DNA of 64,000 bases from Terricaulis sp. (GCA_024707365.1 JANPZV010000005.1:1612001-1676000), one strand, 5' to 3'; numbered from the stretch's first letter, positions 16,727 to 26,443 are shown. Numbers and translations are program-made. The notes: generated by a model from the letters alone, not told the origin.

Positions 16727-17019
16727 GCGCCCGATTGGGCGTCGTCATCCATCAAGCGATCGAGCGCTTGCGCCTCAGGAGAGGCGGGCGCGTTAGCCAG
16801 GGCTTGGAAGAGCTCCGCCGCCTCGTCGGGCGTCGTCTCATTGAGCACCACCACACGCCGGAACGAGGCGCGAAGGCGCTGGTATTCAGCAGCTGAAAGC
16901 ACCACGAGTTCGTCGCGACCGTAGCGCGTGACAACGACCGGCGCCTGCTTGGCGGCGTCTGTATAGCGACCGAAATTGTTCTGGAATTCCGCCGCTGAGA
17001 CTTTGGTAGTGGCGCTCAT
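16723..17019 (-). CDS. Phd/YefM-type antitoxin
   Basis: From the ATG at 17017-17019 (MSATTKVSAAEFQNNFGRYT) the protein shows the Phd fold: a DNA-binding N-terminus with DAAKQAPVVVTRYGRDELVV and LSAAEYQRLRASFRRVVVLN. An acidic, unstructured C-terminus (ETTPDEAAELFQALANAP and beyond) would wrap the toxin. It should repress its own operon and neutralise the downstream toxin. A longer start nine codons upstream is possible. Pairing a Phd-type antitoxin with a MazF/PemK-fold toxin is a mixed arrangement. Confidence 0.85.
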   Translation of the reverse strand: MSATTKVSAAEFQNNFGRYTDAAKQAPVVVTRYGRDELVVLSAAEYQRLRASFRRVVVLNETTPDEAAELFQALANAPASPEAQALDRLMDDDAQSGA

Positions 17020-17046
17020 GTTCGCCAAATTAGCTAACATCCCCAA

Positions 17047-17304
17047 AATGTCAAGAGTCCGGTTTCATCCAGCCAAGAACGGTCGCGAGAGAATTGTATG
17101 TATCGGTTTTAATGAGGCTTTATTTGAGGCGCTGAAGCGCAACCCTGCTGCTCGTCGCCGAGTAGCCTGCGCGATGGCCGCTTCGCCCGCGCGTCCGTCC
17201 CTGTCGAGGGACGCTCCGCTCTAAAGCCCTCGACAGCGCCGGCCTGAACGCGGGCGGAGGAGGAGGGGTCGCGCACGCGGCCCCGGCGAGCAATCACGCT
17301 GCCG
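17047..17304. other. Leader region upstream of the ParB-like gene
   Basis: A GC-rich stretch with no supported gene. It contains a palindromic segment around CCCTGTCGAGGGA (17200-17212) and a second copy of CCCTCGACAG (17225-17234). Its end (GCGGCCCCGG...GCCGGGAAA) resembles the leader of the SSB-like gene at 21405-21445. Confidence 0.35.
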
Positions 17305-17325
17305 GGAAAGCCAAAGAGGCTTTCC
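17305..17325 (+). promoter_or_regulatory. Inverted repeat covering the ribosome site of the ParB-like gene
   Basis: GGAAAGCC, loop AAAGA, GGCTTTCC is a perfect 8-bp stem that ends exactly at the ATG at 17326. The likely Shine-Dalgarno (AGAGG) lies in the loop and right arm. It could be an autoregulatory operator or an RNA structure that limits translation. Confidence 0.45.
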
Positions 17326-19297
17326 ATGACACAAGCAATCGCAACACATGACGAGCATGCCGTCCAAACCGGCGTGGTTCTCATTCCGCTCAACAAGCTG
17401 AAGAAGTCGCCGGCTAATGCGCGCAAGACCCCGCACGCCAAAGCCGAGATCGAGGCGCTGGCCGCCTCCATTCACGCCAAGGGCATCCTGCAAAACCTGG
17501 TTGTTGCGCCAGAGCTTTCAGAGGCTGGGGCGTCGACTGGCCTCTACTTCGTCACCATCGGCGAGGGCCGCCGGCAAGCGCAGCTCTTGCGCGTCAAGCG
17601 CAAGCAGATCGCTGAGACCGAGCCCGTCCGCTGCGTCATCGATACCGGCAATGACGCCGCCGAGATCAGTCTCGATGAAAACGTCACCCGTTCGCCCATG
17701 TCGGTGATGGATGAGGTCGAAGCCTTTGCGGGCCTCGTCGATGGCGGCATGAGCATTGATAATGTCGCGCGCCGCTTTGGCTGCACCGTACGGCTGGTTG
17801 AACAGCGTCTCGCGCTGGCGCGGCTGTCGCCGAAGATTCGCGCGGCCTATCGCAAAGGCGACATTAATCTCGATGTCGCGCGCGCGTTTTTCGATCAATG
17901 ACGATCATGCCGCCCAGGAACGGGTGTTCCGTCAGATCGCAAAGCCCATCACACATGCGCCGAGCGTTCGCAGCGCCCTGACAGCGGGGCGCATCCCGGC
18001 GCACGACCGCCTGGCGCGTTTCGTCGGCGCCGAAGCGTACGAAGCCGCTGGCGGTCGGCTCGTGCGCGATCTCTTCGAGCCGGACATCGTCTTCTTCGAC
18101 GACGGCGAATTGCTGCAGCGGCTTGCGGTCGAACGTCTCGACCAGATGCGTGAGGCCCTCGCCGCCGAAGGCTGGGGCTGGGTCGAGACATTGACCGGCC
18201 ACGGCCAGGTCGATGGCTGCGCAGGTGAGCGACTGCATCCGACGCAGCGCAAACTGAAGCCGGCGGAGAAAAAGCAGATCGCGGCGCTGGAAGCCCGGCT
18301 CGAGGCGCTGGACGATAAACTGGAGGACGCCGAGGAGGACAATCCACTCTGGAGCGAGCGCGATGAAGTGGAAGCCAAGCTTGATGGTCTTCGTGAAGCC
18401 GCGCGCGTTTTCGATTCAAAGCTCATGAAGCACGCTGGCGCCGCGGTTTCGATCGACCGCGACGGGCGCCCCATCATCACCAAGGGGCTCATCAAGCGCG
18501 CCGATGCGAAGGCGATCGCAAAACTACGCAAGCGCGCGACCTCGCCGGTCGACGAGACGGGCGTTGCTGACGCCGTCGAGCCGGAAGAGGAGACCGGGCC
18601 GCGCCTGACCAAGGCGCTTACGGAACGATTGAGCGAAGCCCGCACCCGCGGCTTGCGCGCCGCTCTCGCCTGTAATCCCCAGGTTGCGCTCGGGCTCATG
18701 GTCTACACTTTGATGCGCCAAAGCGCGGATCGTTCAGCTGTGCCGGGTGTCGGTATCGAGGCGCGCCCAGTTGGGTTCGACGATGATGACGTGATGGAGA
18801 ACGCGCGCATCTCCTATGCTGAGAAGGCCGAGGCGCAGGAGTTCGCGTTCTTGGCCGCATGCATTGAACAACCGGCCGACACATTGCTCGGCATGCTCGC
18901 CGTGTTCGTCGCCGAGACCATCGATCTCACCCATGGCGGCGTCACCTCCGAGGACAAACGCCGTCAGCTGATAGGGGATGCGCTCGCGGCTTCCCTTGAC
19001 CTCGACATGACGCGCCACTGGGAAGCCGACGAGGATTTCTGGTCGGCGGCGCCGAAGGCGCTCGCGGTCGCGGCGCTCGAAAGCGCGCCGGCGATCGCCT
19101 CGCTCGGTGAGCAAGAGCGCGGCGGCATGGTCGCTGCGTTCCAGAAGATGAAGAAGGCCGAACTCGCGCGCACGGCGGCGCAAACGCTGAAAGGCGCGGG
19201 CTGGTTGCCCGATCTTTTGATCACGCCGCCGCGTGAGGGGGCGTTCTCCGTCACCGCCGAAGGCAAGCGCGCCTTGGCCAAGGCGCAGGCCGCCTAG
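17326..19297 (+). CDS. ParB/Spo0J-type partition protein of a mobile element, frameshifted
   Basis: The N-terminal ParB domain is clear: IPLNKLKKSPANARKTPHAK, EALAASIHAKGILQNLVV, GEGRRQAQLL and DENVTRSPMSVMDEVEAFAG. The HTH region is NVARRFGCTVRLVEQRLALA. The frame breaks near 17890, where GCGTTTTTCGATCAATGA carries one T too many; with four T residues the text reads ARAFSINDDHAAQERVFRQI. The remaining 460 residues include a long charged coil (KKQIAALEARLEALDDKLED) and a helical C-terminus. Joined length is about 656, normal for ParB-like proteins of plasmids and ICEs. These proteins help maintain or regulate the element. It is the first gene of the ArdC/Toprim/SSB block. Confidence 0.85.
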
Positions 19298-19366
19298 TTC
19301 GAGCTTCTTACCAATCTCGCGCCGCTGGCCTTGCGCCGGCGGCGCTCTTCTTTCGAGGTCATCATC

Positions 19367-20287
19367 ATGACAAGCCATCACGCGCGCGCTGACGCGCGCC
19401 GCGACATCGCGGCTGACATCACTGCGAAGATACTTTCTGAGCTGGAGGCGGGCGTTCTGCCTTGGCGCAAGCCCTGGGACGGCGCGCGCACTGGCGCTGT
19501 ATTGCCCCGCCGCGCAACTGGCGAGACTTATAGGGGCGTCAACGTCATCCTGTTGTGGAGCGCTGCGATCGAGCGCGGCTACGTTTCGCCTTTTTGGCTC
19601 ACCTTCAACCAAGCCGTGAAACTCGGTGCGCAGGTGCGCAAGGGCGAACGCGGTGAAGTGGTCGTCTATTACGGTCAGGGTAAACGCACGCGCATCGGCG
19701 GGGGCGGCGCGGAGGTTGAAGACGCGTTCCGCTTCTTGAAATGGTATGTGGTCTTCTCGGCCGATCAGATCGACAACCTTCCGGATCGGTTTTTTCCGGC
19801 GCCTGTCATGTCTTCGCGTGCGCCGCTCGCGGCGCACGAGGCCTGGTTCGAAAAGCTGGAGATCGTCCGCATCGCGACGCGTGACATCGCCTGCTACATT
19901 CCGAGCAAGGATGTGATCGGCATGCCGCCGGTGGCGGCCTTCGACACGGCCGAGGATTATGCCGCGACCCTCAATCATGAGAGCGTGCATGCGACCATGG
20001 CGGCGCACCGCGTCGGGCGCGACATGGGCCAGAAGTTTAGCCAACACGCCATCGCGGCTGAAGAGTTGGTTGCCGAAATCGGCGCAAGCTTGCTAGGGGC
20101 GCATTTGCGGTTGCCACCGCATCACATCCACGACCACGCGTCCTATATTGGTCACTGGATGAAGCTCTTGGCCGATGACAAACGCGCGTTTTTGACCGCT
20201 GCAGCGCAGGCGCAGGTGGCGGTCGACTGGTTGCTGGCGAAGAGCTCTTCACCTTTCGCGGAGGAGGGCGGCCATGTCGCGGCTTGA
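19367..20287 (+). CDS. ardC: ArdC-like antirestriction protein with zincin domain
   Basis: The start ATG at 19367 follows TTTCGAGGTCATCATC. The N-terminal ssDNA-binding domain (DUF1738 type) shows ITAKILSELEAGVLPWRKPW, GETYRGVNVILLWSAAIERG and FNQAVKLGAQVRKGERGEVV. The C-terminal metallopeptidase-like domain has the HExxH motif (AATLNHESVHATMAAHRVG) and the downstream Glu region (AAEELVAEIGASLLGAHLRL). About 306 residues. Proteins of this family coat incoming single-stranded DNA during conjugation and protect it from host restriction. The following Toprim gene overlaps its 3' end by 14 bp. This family is a marker of conjugative or integrative elements. Confidence 0.9.
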   Translation: MTSHHARADARRDIAADITAKILSELEAGVLPWRKPWDGARTGAVLPRRATGETYRGVNVILLWSAAIERGYVSPFWLTFNQAVKLGAQVRKGERGEVVVYYGQGKRTRIGGGGAEVEDAFRFLKWYVVFSADQIDNLPDRFFPAPVMSSRAPLAAHEAWFEKLEIVRIATRDIACYIPSKDVIGMPPVAAFDTAEDYAATLNHESVHATMAAHRVGRDMGQKFSQHAIAAEELVAEIGASLLGAHLRLPPHHIHDHASYIGHWMKLLADDKRAFLTAAAQAQVAVDWLLAKSSSPFAEEGGHVAA

Positions 20288-21167
20288 GCGCATCGTCGCG
20301 GCCTGCGGCGGCATCCTGCTGGATGGTGGAACGCGCGCCCTGATCCCTGGGCCCAATCACAGCCACAAGGATCGCTCGGTCTCGCTGCGCCTGACGGAGG
20401 AGGGACGTATCCTCATCCATTGCTTCAGCCCAAAGGATGATTGGCGCGACGTCCGCCGCGTCCTCGCTGATCTTGGTCTGTTGGACGAAGAAACTGGCGC
20501 CGGATCGCCAAGCACGCGCTGGTCGCCACTGAGGGTCGTGGCGCAGCCGCTTGATGAGGAGCGCGTCGCTCGCGCTGGGCGGATTTGGGAAGAAAGTGGC
20601 CCGCTAAAGCACTCGGTGGCGGAAGCCTATCTGCGCAAACGCGCCGTTCCGGCGGGTTGGTGGGGCAGTCAGGCGCTTCGCTTTCACGGGCGCATGACGA
20701 GCCTCGAGGATCGCGACAAGCGGCCAGCTTTGGTCGCGGCGATCAGCGATGCCCAAGGCGCGCTTCAGGGCGTGCAGGTGACTCTGCTCAGTGCGCACGG
20801 AACGGCCAAGGCCGCCTTGGCGACGCCCCGACGCGTCATCGGCAAATTGATGGGCGGGACGGTTCGTCTGGCCGATGCGCAGGACGAGCTCGTCATCGGC
20901 GAGGGCGTCGAAACCATGCTGACCGCCTCGGAGGTGTTTGGCGTTCCGGCTTGGGCCGCGCTCAGTGCGGACAATCTCAGCCGCCTCATCATCTCCCATC
21001 CGCTGCGCCGGCTCATCATCGTGGCCGATAATGACGAAGCCGGGATGCGCGCTGCGCAATCCTTGCGTGCTCGGATGGTCAGTTCGACGATCGTCGAGAT
21101 CGAAGCAGCGCCGCCGGGCTTCAATGATTGGAACGATTGGGCGCGTGCGCAAACACCAGGCGCGTGA
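20274..21167 (+). CDS. Toprim-domain, primase-like protein
   Basis: The N-terminal 80 residues look like a zinc-less primase or plasmid-replication domain (HCFSPKDDWRDVRRVLADLG). A linker follows (ARAGRIWEESGPLKHSVAEA, RAVPAGWWG), and then a Toprim domain: ELVIGEGVETMLTASEVFGV with the conserved Glu, and LRRLIIVADNDEAGMRAAQS with the DxD pair. Such proteins accompany ArdC and ParB-like genes on alphaproteobacterial islands and may prime synthesis of the complementary strand after transfer. It overlaps the ArdC gene by 14 bp. The gene is intact, 297 residues. Confidence 0.85.
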   Translation: MSRLERIVAACGGILLDGGTRALIPGPNHSHKDRSVSLRLTEEGRILIHCFSPKDDWRDVRRVLADLGLLDEETGAGSPSTRWSPLRVVAQPLDEERVARAGRIWEESGPLKHSVAEAYLRKRAVPAGWWGSQALRFHGRMTSLEDRDKRPALVAAISDAQGALQGVQVTLLSAHGTAKAALATPRRVIGKLMGGTVRLADAQDELVIGEGVETMLTASEVFGVPAWAALSADNLSRLIISHPLRRLIIVADNDEAGMRAAQSLRARMVSSTIVEIEAAPPGFNDWNDWARAQTPGA

Positions 21168-21445
21168 GCGGGCTTGGCGCAAGCATCCTAGTTCACCTCC
21201 AGCGGTCTATGCAGGCCGCAAGCCTCGCCCACGTCGTCGCCAGTGACGCCCGGCCGTCGCCGCCGGCAAGGCGAAAATCGTTTCCCCGCCCGCTGACGCG
21301 GCTTCGGTCGCGTGCGTGCCGCCCACGACGCGGGCCCCACCATTTTCACCTTGCCCGCGCCGCCTCATGGCCGGGCGCGATGTGCGCCGTCGCGGGCGAG
21401 GCCCACGGCCCCGATCAACCGGGAAACGCTATCGAGGACACTTCC
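21168..21445. other. Leader region upstream of the SSB-like gene
   Basis: GC-rich, with no supported gene. The last 40 bases (CACGGCCCCGATCAACCGGG onward to ACACTTCC) resemble the leader just before the ParB-like ATG, suggesting shared control of the two transcripts. Confidence 0.35.
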
Positions 21446-21781
21446 ATGACCAACCGCATCACCATCACCGGCACGCTCGTCGACGATCCCAAGATCCGCT
21501 CGTTTGAGCAAAAGGGCGGCACAATCGAAATCGTCTCGCTCTGGCTTGAAGTCAAAGACGAGCACCGAACCGACCGCTTCACCGTCGAGATCAATGACGG
21601 CAAGGCCGCCACCGCCGCGAAGGCGATGACAAAGGGCGTCAACGCCGAAGTGAGTGGCAAGCTTCGCCACGACCGCTGGAAGGACAAAGGCACCGGCCGC
21701 TGGACTGGCAAAGTCTTTGTCGCCGTCGACCCGGGCGAGGGCGTGATCAAATCGCTCGGCAAGGCAAGCGCAGCCGCCTGA
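21446..21781 (+). CDS. Single-stranded DNA-binding protein-like (OB fold), 111 aa
   Basis: From the ATG at 21446 the product begins MTNRITITGTLVDDPKIRSF, the typical SSB opening strand. It continues with TIEIVSLWLEVKDEHRTDRF, VEINDGKAATAAKAMTKGVN, AEVSGKLRHDRWKDKGTGRW and VFVAVDPGEGVIKSLGKA, matching the OB-fold strand order. It lacks the acidic DDDIPF-type tail of housekeeping SSB. It probably coats single-stranded DNA of the mobile element. A hairpin at 21787-21817 may end its transcript. Confidence 0.75.
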   Translation: MTNRITITGTLVDDPKIRSFEQKGGTIEIVSLWLEVKDEHRTDRFTVEINDGKAATAAKAMTKGVNAEVSGKLRHDRWKDKGTGRWTGKVFVAVDPGEGVIKSLGKASAAA

Positions 21782-21786
21782 TCGCC

Positions 21787-21817
21787 AGACGCCGCTTCCG
21801 ATAGCCGGAGGCGGCGT
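21787..21817 (+). terminator. Stem-loop after the SSB-like gene
   Basis: GACGCCGC at 21787 pairs with GCGGCGTC ending at 21817, and inner bases CCG...CGG extend it. There is no U-run (CGCTCGC follows), so it could be a rho-assisted terminator or an mRNA-stabilising hairpin before the next gene. Confidence 0.4.
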
Positions 21818-21860
21818 CGCTCGCTTCCGTTCATTCCATTCAAATGAGGAGACACGTCTC

Positions 21861-22223
21861 ATGTCTTCACCGACGCTCCGCGCCTGTGATCTGGCGCAGT
21901 TCACTGGTAGCGAATGCTGGTATCGCCATCCGCTCTATCCCTCGATCACCTATACGGACGGGGCTCAATACGTGGCCGAAGCTGGCGGCGCGTACTGGTT
22001 GCTCGACGCCATCGTCTCACATCAGCACGACGCCCGCGTGCGCAGCGAGCCATTCCAGGTTTGGACGCTTCGTGTGGCGGCGGATCGCACCGCTCTGCTA
22101 AGCTGCGAGGACGGCGACCATGGTGAGGTTGCCCGTCAGGCCATCGCGTTTACGGACTTCCCGCTTTCGGAAATCACGCTCTGGCTGCAGAACGACGTGA
22201 TCTTTCTGCCGAGCGAGTATTGA
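21861..22223 (+). CDS. DUF6876-like protein, 120 aa
   Basis: The protein opens SPTLRACDLAQFTGSECWYR and continues HPLYPSITYTDGAQYVAEAG, GAYWLLDAIVSHQHDARVRS, FQVWTLRVAADRTALLSCED. It ends with an EITLWLQNDVIFLPSEY tail. This layout matches the DUF6876 proteins common on plasmids and ICEs beside ArdC and SSB genes. Their function is unknown. A strong ribosome site (GAGGAGACACGTCTC) precedes the ATG and contains a short palindrome. Confidence 0.75.
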   Translation: MSSPTLRACDLAQFTGSECWYRHPLYPSITYTDGAQYVAEAGGAYWLLDAIVSHQHDARVRSEPFQVWTLRVAADRTALLSCEDGDHGEVARQAIAFTDFPLSEITLWLQNDVIFLPSEY

Positions 22224-22297
22224 AGCTCAAGTGCGCGGCGATCGGAACCTCAATTGGCTTCCGGTCGCTTCGCGCCCAGCCTCAGGAGGTTGTCAGT

Positions 22298-22405
22298 ATG
22301 CTGGCCGATCTCGTACGCGGCGCCCGTCAGCCAGGGGTGATTTGTTGGCCCGGTGGTCTTATGGCTTATTTGCTTCGCAAACGGAGGCGCGGCACATTCG
22401 TCTGA
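22298..22405 (+). CDS. Possible 35-aa peptide with a strong ribosome site
   Basis: AGGAGG lies eight bases before the ATG at 22298. The peptide MLADLVRGARQPGVICWPGG ends in a basic tail (LRKRRRGTFV). It might be a real small protein, or the 5' remnant of a gene lost when the cargo after 22405 was acquired. No family is recognised. Confidence 0.25.
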   Translation: MLADLVRGARQPGVICWPGGLMAYLLRKRRRGTFV

Positions 22406-22427
22406 GGGTGGTGTGGAGACGACGAGG

Positions 22428-23291
22428 ATGCTGGTTCGATATGCTTTCATGGCGACGGCATTGTTCGTCGCTTCATGTGCAAGCTCTCCAGATGAGGCCC
22501 GGCCGCTGCGACTGGCGGCCTGGAATCTCGAACATCTGGCCGAGGCGGATAATTCAGGATGCAAGCCGCGCACGGAAGCCGATTATGCGAATTTGAGGGC
22601 TTATGCGGATCGGTTGGACGCTGATGTGATTGCCTTCCAGGAGGTGGAATCCGCGGCTGCGGCGGCGCGGGTGTTTGATCCCGCCCACTACGTAATCGTT
22701 ATCGAAGAGCGGCAGGGCGGGAGCGCTCGTATGGCCTGCAGAGGACTGCCAGGGCATGTGCTCAATCGCCAAGCGACCGGGTTTGCGATCCGCCGCGAAA
22801 TGGCGTTTGAGCGCCATCCGGACCTCAATGTTTTGCGACTCGGCGATCCCAATTTGAGATCGGCGGTGGACGTCACCATTCTGCCGAGAGGCCAAGCACC
22901 GATCCGTCTCTTGTCGGTGCATCTCAAATCCGGCTGCGCATCAGGGGCGAGCGCCGAAGCCTGCGCGGTGCTGCGTGACCAGGTCGCGCTGCTTGAGACC
23001 TGGATTGACGCGCGTGATGCTGATGCGCATTTTGCCGTCATGGGCGATTTTAACCGCCGGCTCTCATCGGCGGAGGACAGCCTATGGGCAGACCTCAATG
23101 ACGGCGACCCACGCCCCTTGCGGCTGGCGTCGGGGCGCCAAGGCCCCAATTGCGACCCGCGCTACACCACTTTCATCGACTACATCGTGACAGCTGAACG
23201 AGACGCGCCCTGGGCGTTTCGCGAATGGCTGTTTGAGGGCGAGAATCTTTCTGACCATTGCGCCGTGAGTGTGGATATCCAAACACACTGA
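22428..23291 (+). CDS. Endonuclease/exonuclease/phosphatase-family lipoprotein
   Basis: From the ATG at 22428 the N-terminus MLVRYAFMATALFVASCASS is a lipoprotein signal with a Cys lipobox. The EEP fold follows: LRLAAWNLEHLAEADNSGC (N-W-N-L-E motif), DVIAFQEVESAAAAARVF with the catalytic Glu, AVMGDFNRRLSSAEDSLWAD with D-F-N, and GENLSDHCAVSVDIQ with S-D-H. About 287 residues. It would act at the cell surface or in the periplasm on a phosphodiester or phosphate substrate (DNA or lipid). Upstream is the island maintenance block, downstream an IS fragment. Confidence 0.85.
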   Translation: MLVRYAFMATALFVASCASSPDEARPLRLAAWNLEHLAEADNSGCKPRTEADYANLRAYADRLDADVIAFQEVESAAAAARVFDPAHYVIVIEERQGGSARMACRGLPGHVLNRQATGFAIRREMAFERHPDLNVLRLGDPNLRSAVDVTILPRGQAPIRLLSVHLKSGCASGASAEACAVLRDQVALLETWIDARDADAHFAVMGDFNRRLSSAEDSLWADLNDGDPRPLRLASGRQGPNCDPRYTTFIDYIVTAERDAPWAFREWLFEGENLSDHCAVSVDIQTH

Positions 23292-23379
23292 GCCCAGCAC
23301 TTGTGGGGTCGGAAGGCGTTGGCGCTCGACGAGCGGCGTCGCTTTGCGATCAGCGACGCGGCGTTGGTGGAGCGCTGAC

Positions 23380-23806
23380 TCACTACCGCGGTGAAGACGT
23401 GGTGGCGCCTCTCGAACATGTCTGCGTCGAGATCGGCTATCTGCGTTCAATCCGTATTGATCAAGGCTCGGAGTTCGTATCGTGCGATCTCGAACTTTGC
23501 GCATATCTTCACGACGTTGCGCTCGATTTCAGTTGGCCGGGCAATCTGACCGACAACGCGTTTGTCGAGACGTTCAACGGGCGCCGGCGCGCTGGGTGCG
23601 CGAACACGCATTGGTTCTCGTCGCTCGCAGACAGAGAAAATTTGGAGCGTTGGCGGGGGCACTATAACGAGGTAAGACCACGTGGCGCGATCGAGAGCAA
23701 AACCCCGATGACGCTGCTGAACCACCCGGTCGCGACCAGCCCGACCGAGCAATTGGAGTGCGAAAGTTCCAGCTTCCTATTAGGCGTGTTGGCGGTGGAT
23801 CAGTGA
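23380..23806 (+). pseudogene. IS3-family transposase C-terminal remnant
   Basis: The translated stretch contains SIRIDQGSEFVSCDLELCAY and DFSWPGNLTDNAFVETFNG, the second Asp and the Glu of the DDE core, then NTHWFSSLADRENLERWRGH and YNEVRPRGAIESKTPMTLLN. This is the last third of an IS407-type OrfB, with substitutions at several normally conserved places (for example NGRRRAGC for NGRLRDEC). The N-terminal catalytic Asp and OrfA are missing. It is a decayed relic, and no terminal repeats were found. Confidence 0.8.
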
Positions 23807-23824
23807 CTCTAAATCTTGAAGTGG

Positions 23825-25973
23825 TTATTCGGGAAGCGCAGGGGGCGGGGGCGGGTTTTGGTCGCCCGCATGCTCTGCGTTTGAGCCAAATCGATATGTC
23901 AGGGTCGCCCGCGCGATTGTTCCTCGGCCGCTCGTGCGGCTCCATTCATAATAATCATTGGCGCTGACGATGGTTTCGCTGTCGGCGGAATCGAAAATGT
24001 CCTCAACGGCCAGCACCGCGGCCAGTCGAGTCGTCAGACTTCTTCGCCAGGTCAGGTTGGCCACGACGAACGCCTCCGACTCAGATTGAAGGGTGTGTCG
24101 GGGCCCTTGAAAGCGCAATTCAAGTTGCACCTGATCGGCGTTGGGCGCCGATTGATCGCGGTCGCGATATTCAATTTGGGCGCTTCCTGAGTACTCGAAA
24201 GCGGACTCGCCGCGTATAGAGCCGCCGCGCAACACATCGAATTCGCGATTCAGCGCGTTGGCGCTCAGCGAGTAACGCCAGTTTTGCTTGACTGGGCCGC
24301 GGAGAACGACTTGCACGCCGCGCTCCTCGCTGCGACCAGCATTCACCACCGTCGAATAGGTGACATCGCCGACGGTTTCGGTAAGGGGCGAGATGATGTT
24401 TTCGCTAACACGGTCATAGGCGGTGAGACTGTAGGTTCGACCTCTGTTCTGGTAGATGAAATTGATCTCATAGGCATCTGTCGTGGTAGGATCGAGGTCT
24501 GGATTGCCGATGAAGGCGCGCCGAGCTTCCGAATAGTTGATAGTTGGATTGAGCATAGCCAATCCGGGCCGCAAAATGCGGCTCGAATAACTGAGATCAA
24601 GGTCAATCTGATTGCTGATCGCGCGCCGTATATGCAAGGTCGGAAATAGGCGAGCATCGTCCTCGCTCTGCCTGCCGGCGCTGGAATTGATCTCGCGCGC
24701 AAAGGCTTCAAGCCGCAATCCTGGCAGCCAAGTCCATGCGTCGATTGTGAATTGGTATGTTCCATAAATGGCCGCTGTTTGACGCTGCCAGCTGATAGAG
24801 GCGATAGAGTCCGCGCCTGCCCCGCTGAACACGTTTAGCCGCGTCAGCTGACTCTGATCGTTGTTTTCGAAGGAGCCGCCCAAGGTTAGCAGTCTGCCTT
24901 CTGAGAGCGGGTGTTCATAGTCGGCTTTGATGGTTGCCGTGGTCGAAGCGAAGGCGGCGGTGTAGAGGAAGTTGTCTTCCGGGGCGGCGGTTGCGGGCGT
25001 TAGCTCAATCAAGCGATCTGCGTCGTTTTCGTAACGTCCAAGTAGAATGTTGATCTTCAGCGCCTCACCGTCGGTATCCCCATCCTGCTGAAAGTCGAAG
25101 CTTAGCCGATTGATGTGATATGTGGATTCATTGTGCTGCAATTGCGTTGAAACGGGGCCAGCGAGATCAGCGCGCCACACAGTCTGCGCTAAGTTTATGT
25201 CGCCGGTCGTGTGGTCATAAGCGAGGCTAGACTTCCGCCTGCCTGGTGGCTGATGGGAGGCGCGCAGTCCGAGCGACCAGTATGAAAAAATCGGTTTCTG
25301 ACGCGCCGTCTTCATAGAAGCTCGGGCTGGCGCCGTAACCCTCGCGTGTGCGCTCCACTGCTCCTTCGCTAGGGTTTGAGGAGTGGTTGAGGCGAGCGCC
25401 CAACGCCCAAGGGCCGCGCATCCAGTTCGGCGAAATATAGGCCTGATAGCCGCCAAAGGAGTCCGTACTGAGGGAGCTTAGCCCACTCATGCCCTGCGAA
25501 CGAAAACGCTGCCGCGTGACAATGTTGATGACGCCGCCCGTGCCCTCTGAGGAGTGTTGCGCGGAAGGATTGGAAAGCACTTCGATGCGCTCGATATCAT
25601 CTCCGTTCAACCCGCGCAGTGTTTGTTCAAGCGAACCCTCCGGCGCCGGTTGCCCGTTGATTTGAACAACGACATCAGTCGAGCCGAGCAGGGTGACCGC
25701 GCCTGAGGGAGCAACGCTGACAGCGGGCACACGGCCAAGGATGTCGAACAGATTGGTGGTCTGGGCCACTGGATCGTCGCGCAAGGTATAGACGCGTCGG
25801 TCAATGCGGACTTGATCGCCAGGCGCGGCGCTGACGATGATGGGATCATCGGACTCATCCGAAGCCCTGGATTGTTGCTCTATTGAGGCTTGCGGCGGTT
25901 CTTGCGCGGCGGCGGCGGTCGCCAGCAAAGCCGCCAGGGAAAACGCGGCGCTGCACTTCCAAGCTGAGATCAT
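23825..25973 (-). CDS. TonB-dependent outer-membrane receptor, frameshifted
   Basis: The start ATG at 25971-25973 gives a signal peptide (MISAWKCSAAFSLAALLATA). The plug domain is visible (TTNLFDILGRVPAVSVAPSG, VVVQINGQPAPEGSLEQTLR, IERIEVLSNPSAQHSSEGTG, GVINIVTR). A frame break near 25285 separates it from the barrel; one T fewer in GATTTTTTCATAC restores ETDFSYWSLGLRAS. Barrel strands continue to LTYRFGSN, followed by a short proline-rich tail. Joined length is about 715, normal for the family. The protein would import a metal chelate or other large solute across the outer membrane using TonB energy. The substrate is unknown. Confidence 0.85.
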
Positions 25974-26343
25974 GAGATTTTCCGCCGTCCTTGTGTCGTG
26001 CACGTAATGTCCGAATGATAGGACAACATATCTTTTCTGTTTGGTCCAGCGCGTCGGGCAAGCGCGGCATATTGGGCGATCCGAGCGCGCCGGCGGATTT
26101 GCGTTTGGACTGCCCAATCCCGGCTCCAGGCGACTTAGCCTCGTGTCGAGGCGGCGGTTCGCGGCCGATCCTACGTTCTATGCGTTCGCCGCCGCCACGC
26201 GGTTGCGGCGTGTCATCGTTATTGTCGCCGCCAGCAGGGATCATGAGAGAGCGCCCGGACGCCTTGTTTTGGGGAGGAGGCGACATCAAGGCAGTGCTGC
26301 CGTCGCTTGCCTGTGCTCGGCTGTGTCGAGGCGGGATAAAGTT
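25974..26343. other. Intergenic region upstream of the TonB receptor
   Basis: It holds the promoter of the minus-strand receptor at its left end. Open frames on both strands look like shadows (proline/arginine rich), and no gene is supported. Confidence 0.4.
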
Positions 26344-26373
26344 AAGGCCCGCGCAGATTCCTGCGCGGGCCTT
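26344..26373 (-). terminator. Rho-independent-type terminator after the superoxide dismutase gene
   Basis: AAGGCCCGCGCAG, loop ATTC, CTGCGCGGGCCTT: a perfect 13-bp stem. On the minus strand it is followed by AACTTTAT and lies 70 bp after the sod stop. The opposite side is also T-rich (TTATTAA), so it may act in both directions. Confidence 0.75.
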
Positions 26374-26443
26374 ATTAACGAGCGCGCGCGGGAAGGTGGT
26401 GGCGCGTCGTCAATTCCATTGCGCGCGCGCGCTGCACCGCGTC

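Noticed and set aside
18734-20047. 437-codon antisense ORF opposite ParB and ArdC
   Set aside because: Same artefact. Both sense genes show clear family motifs.
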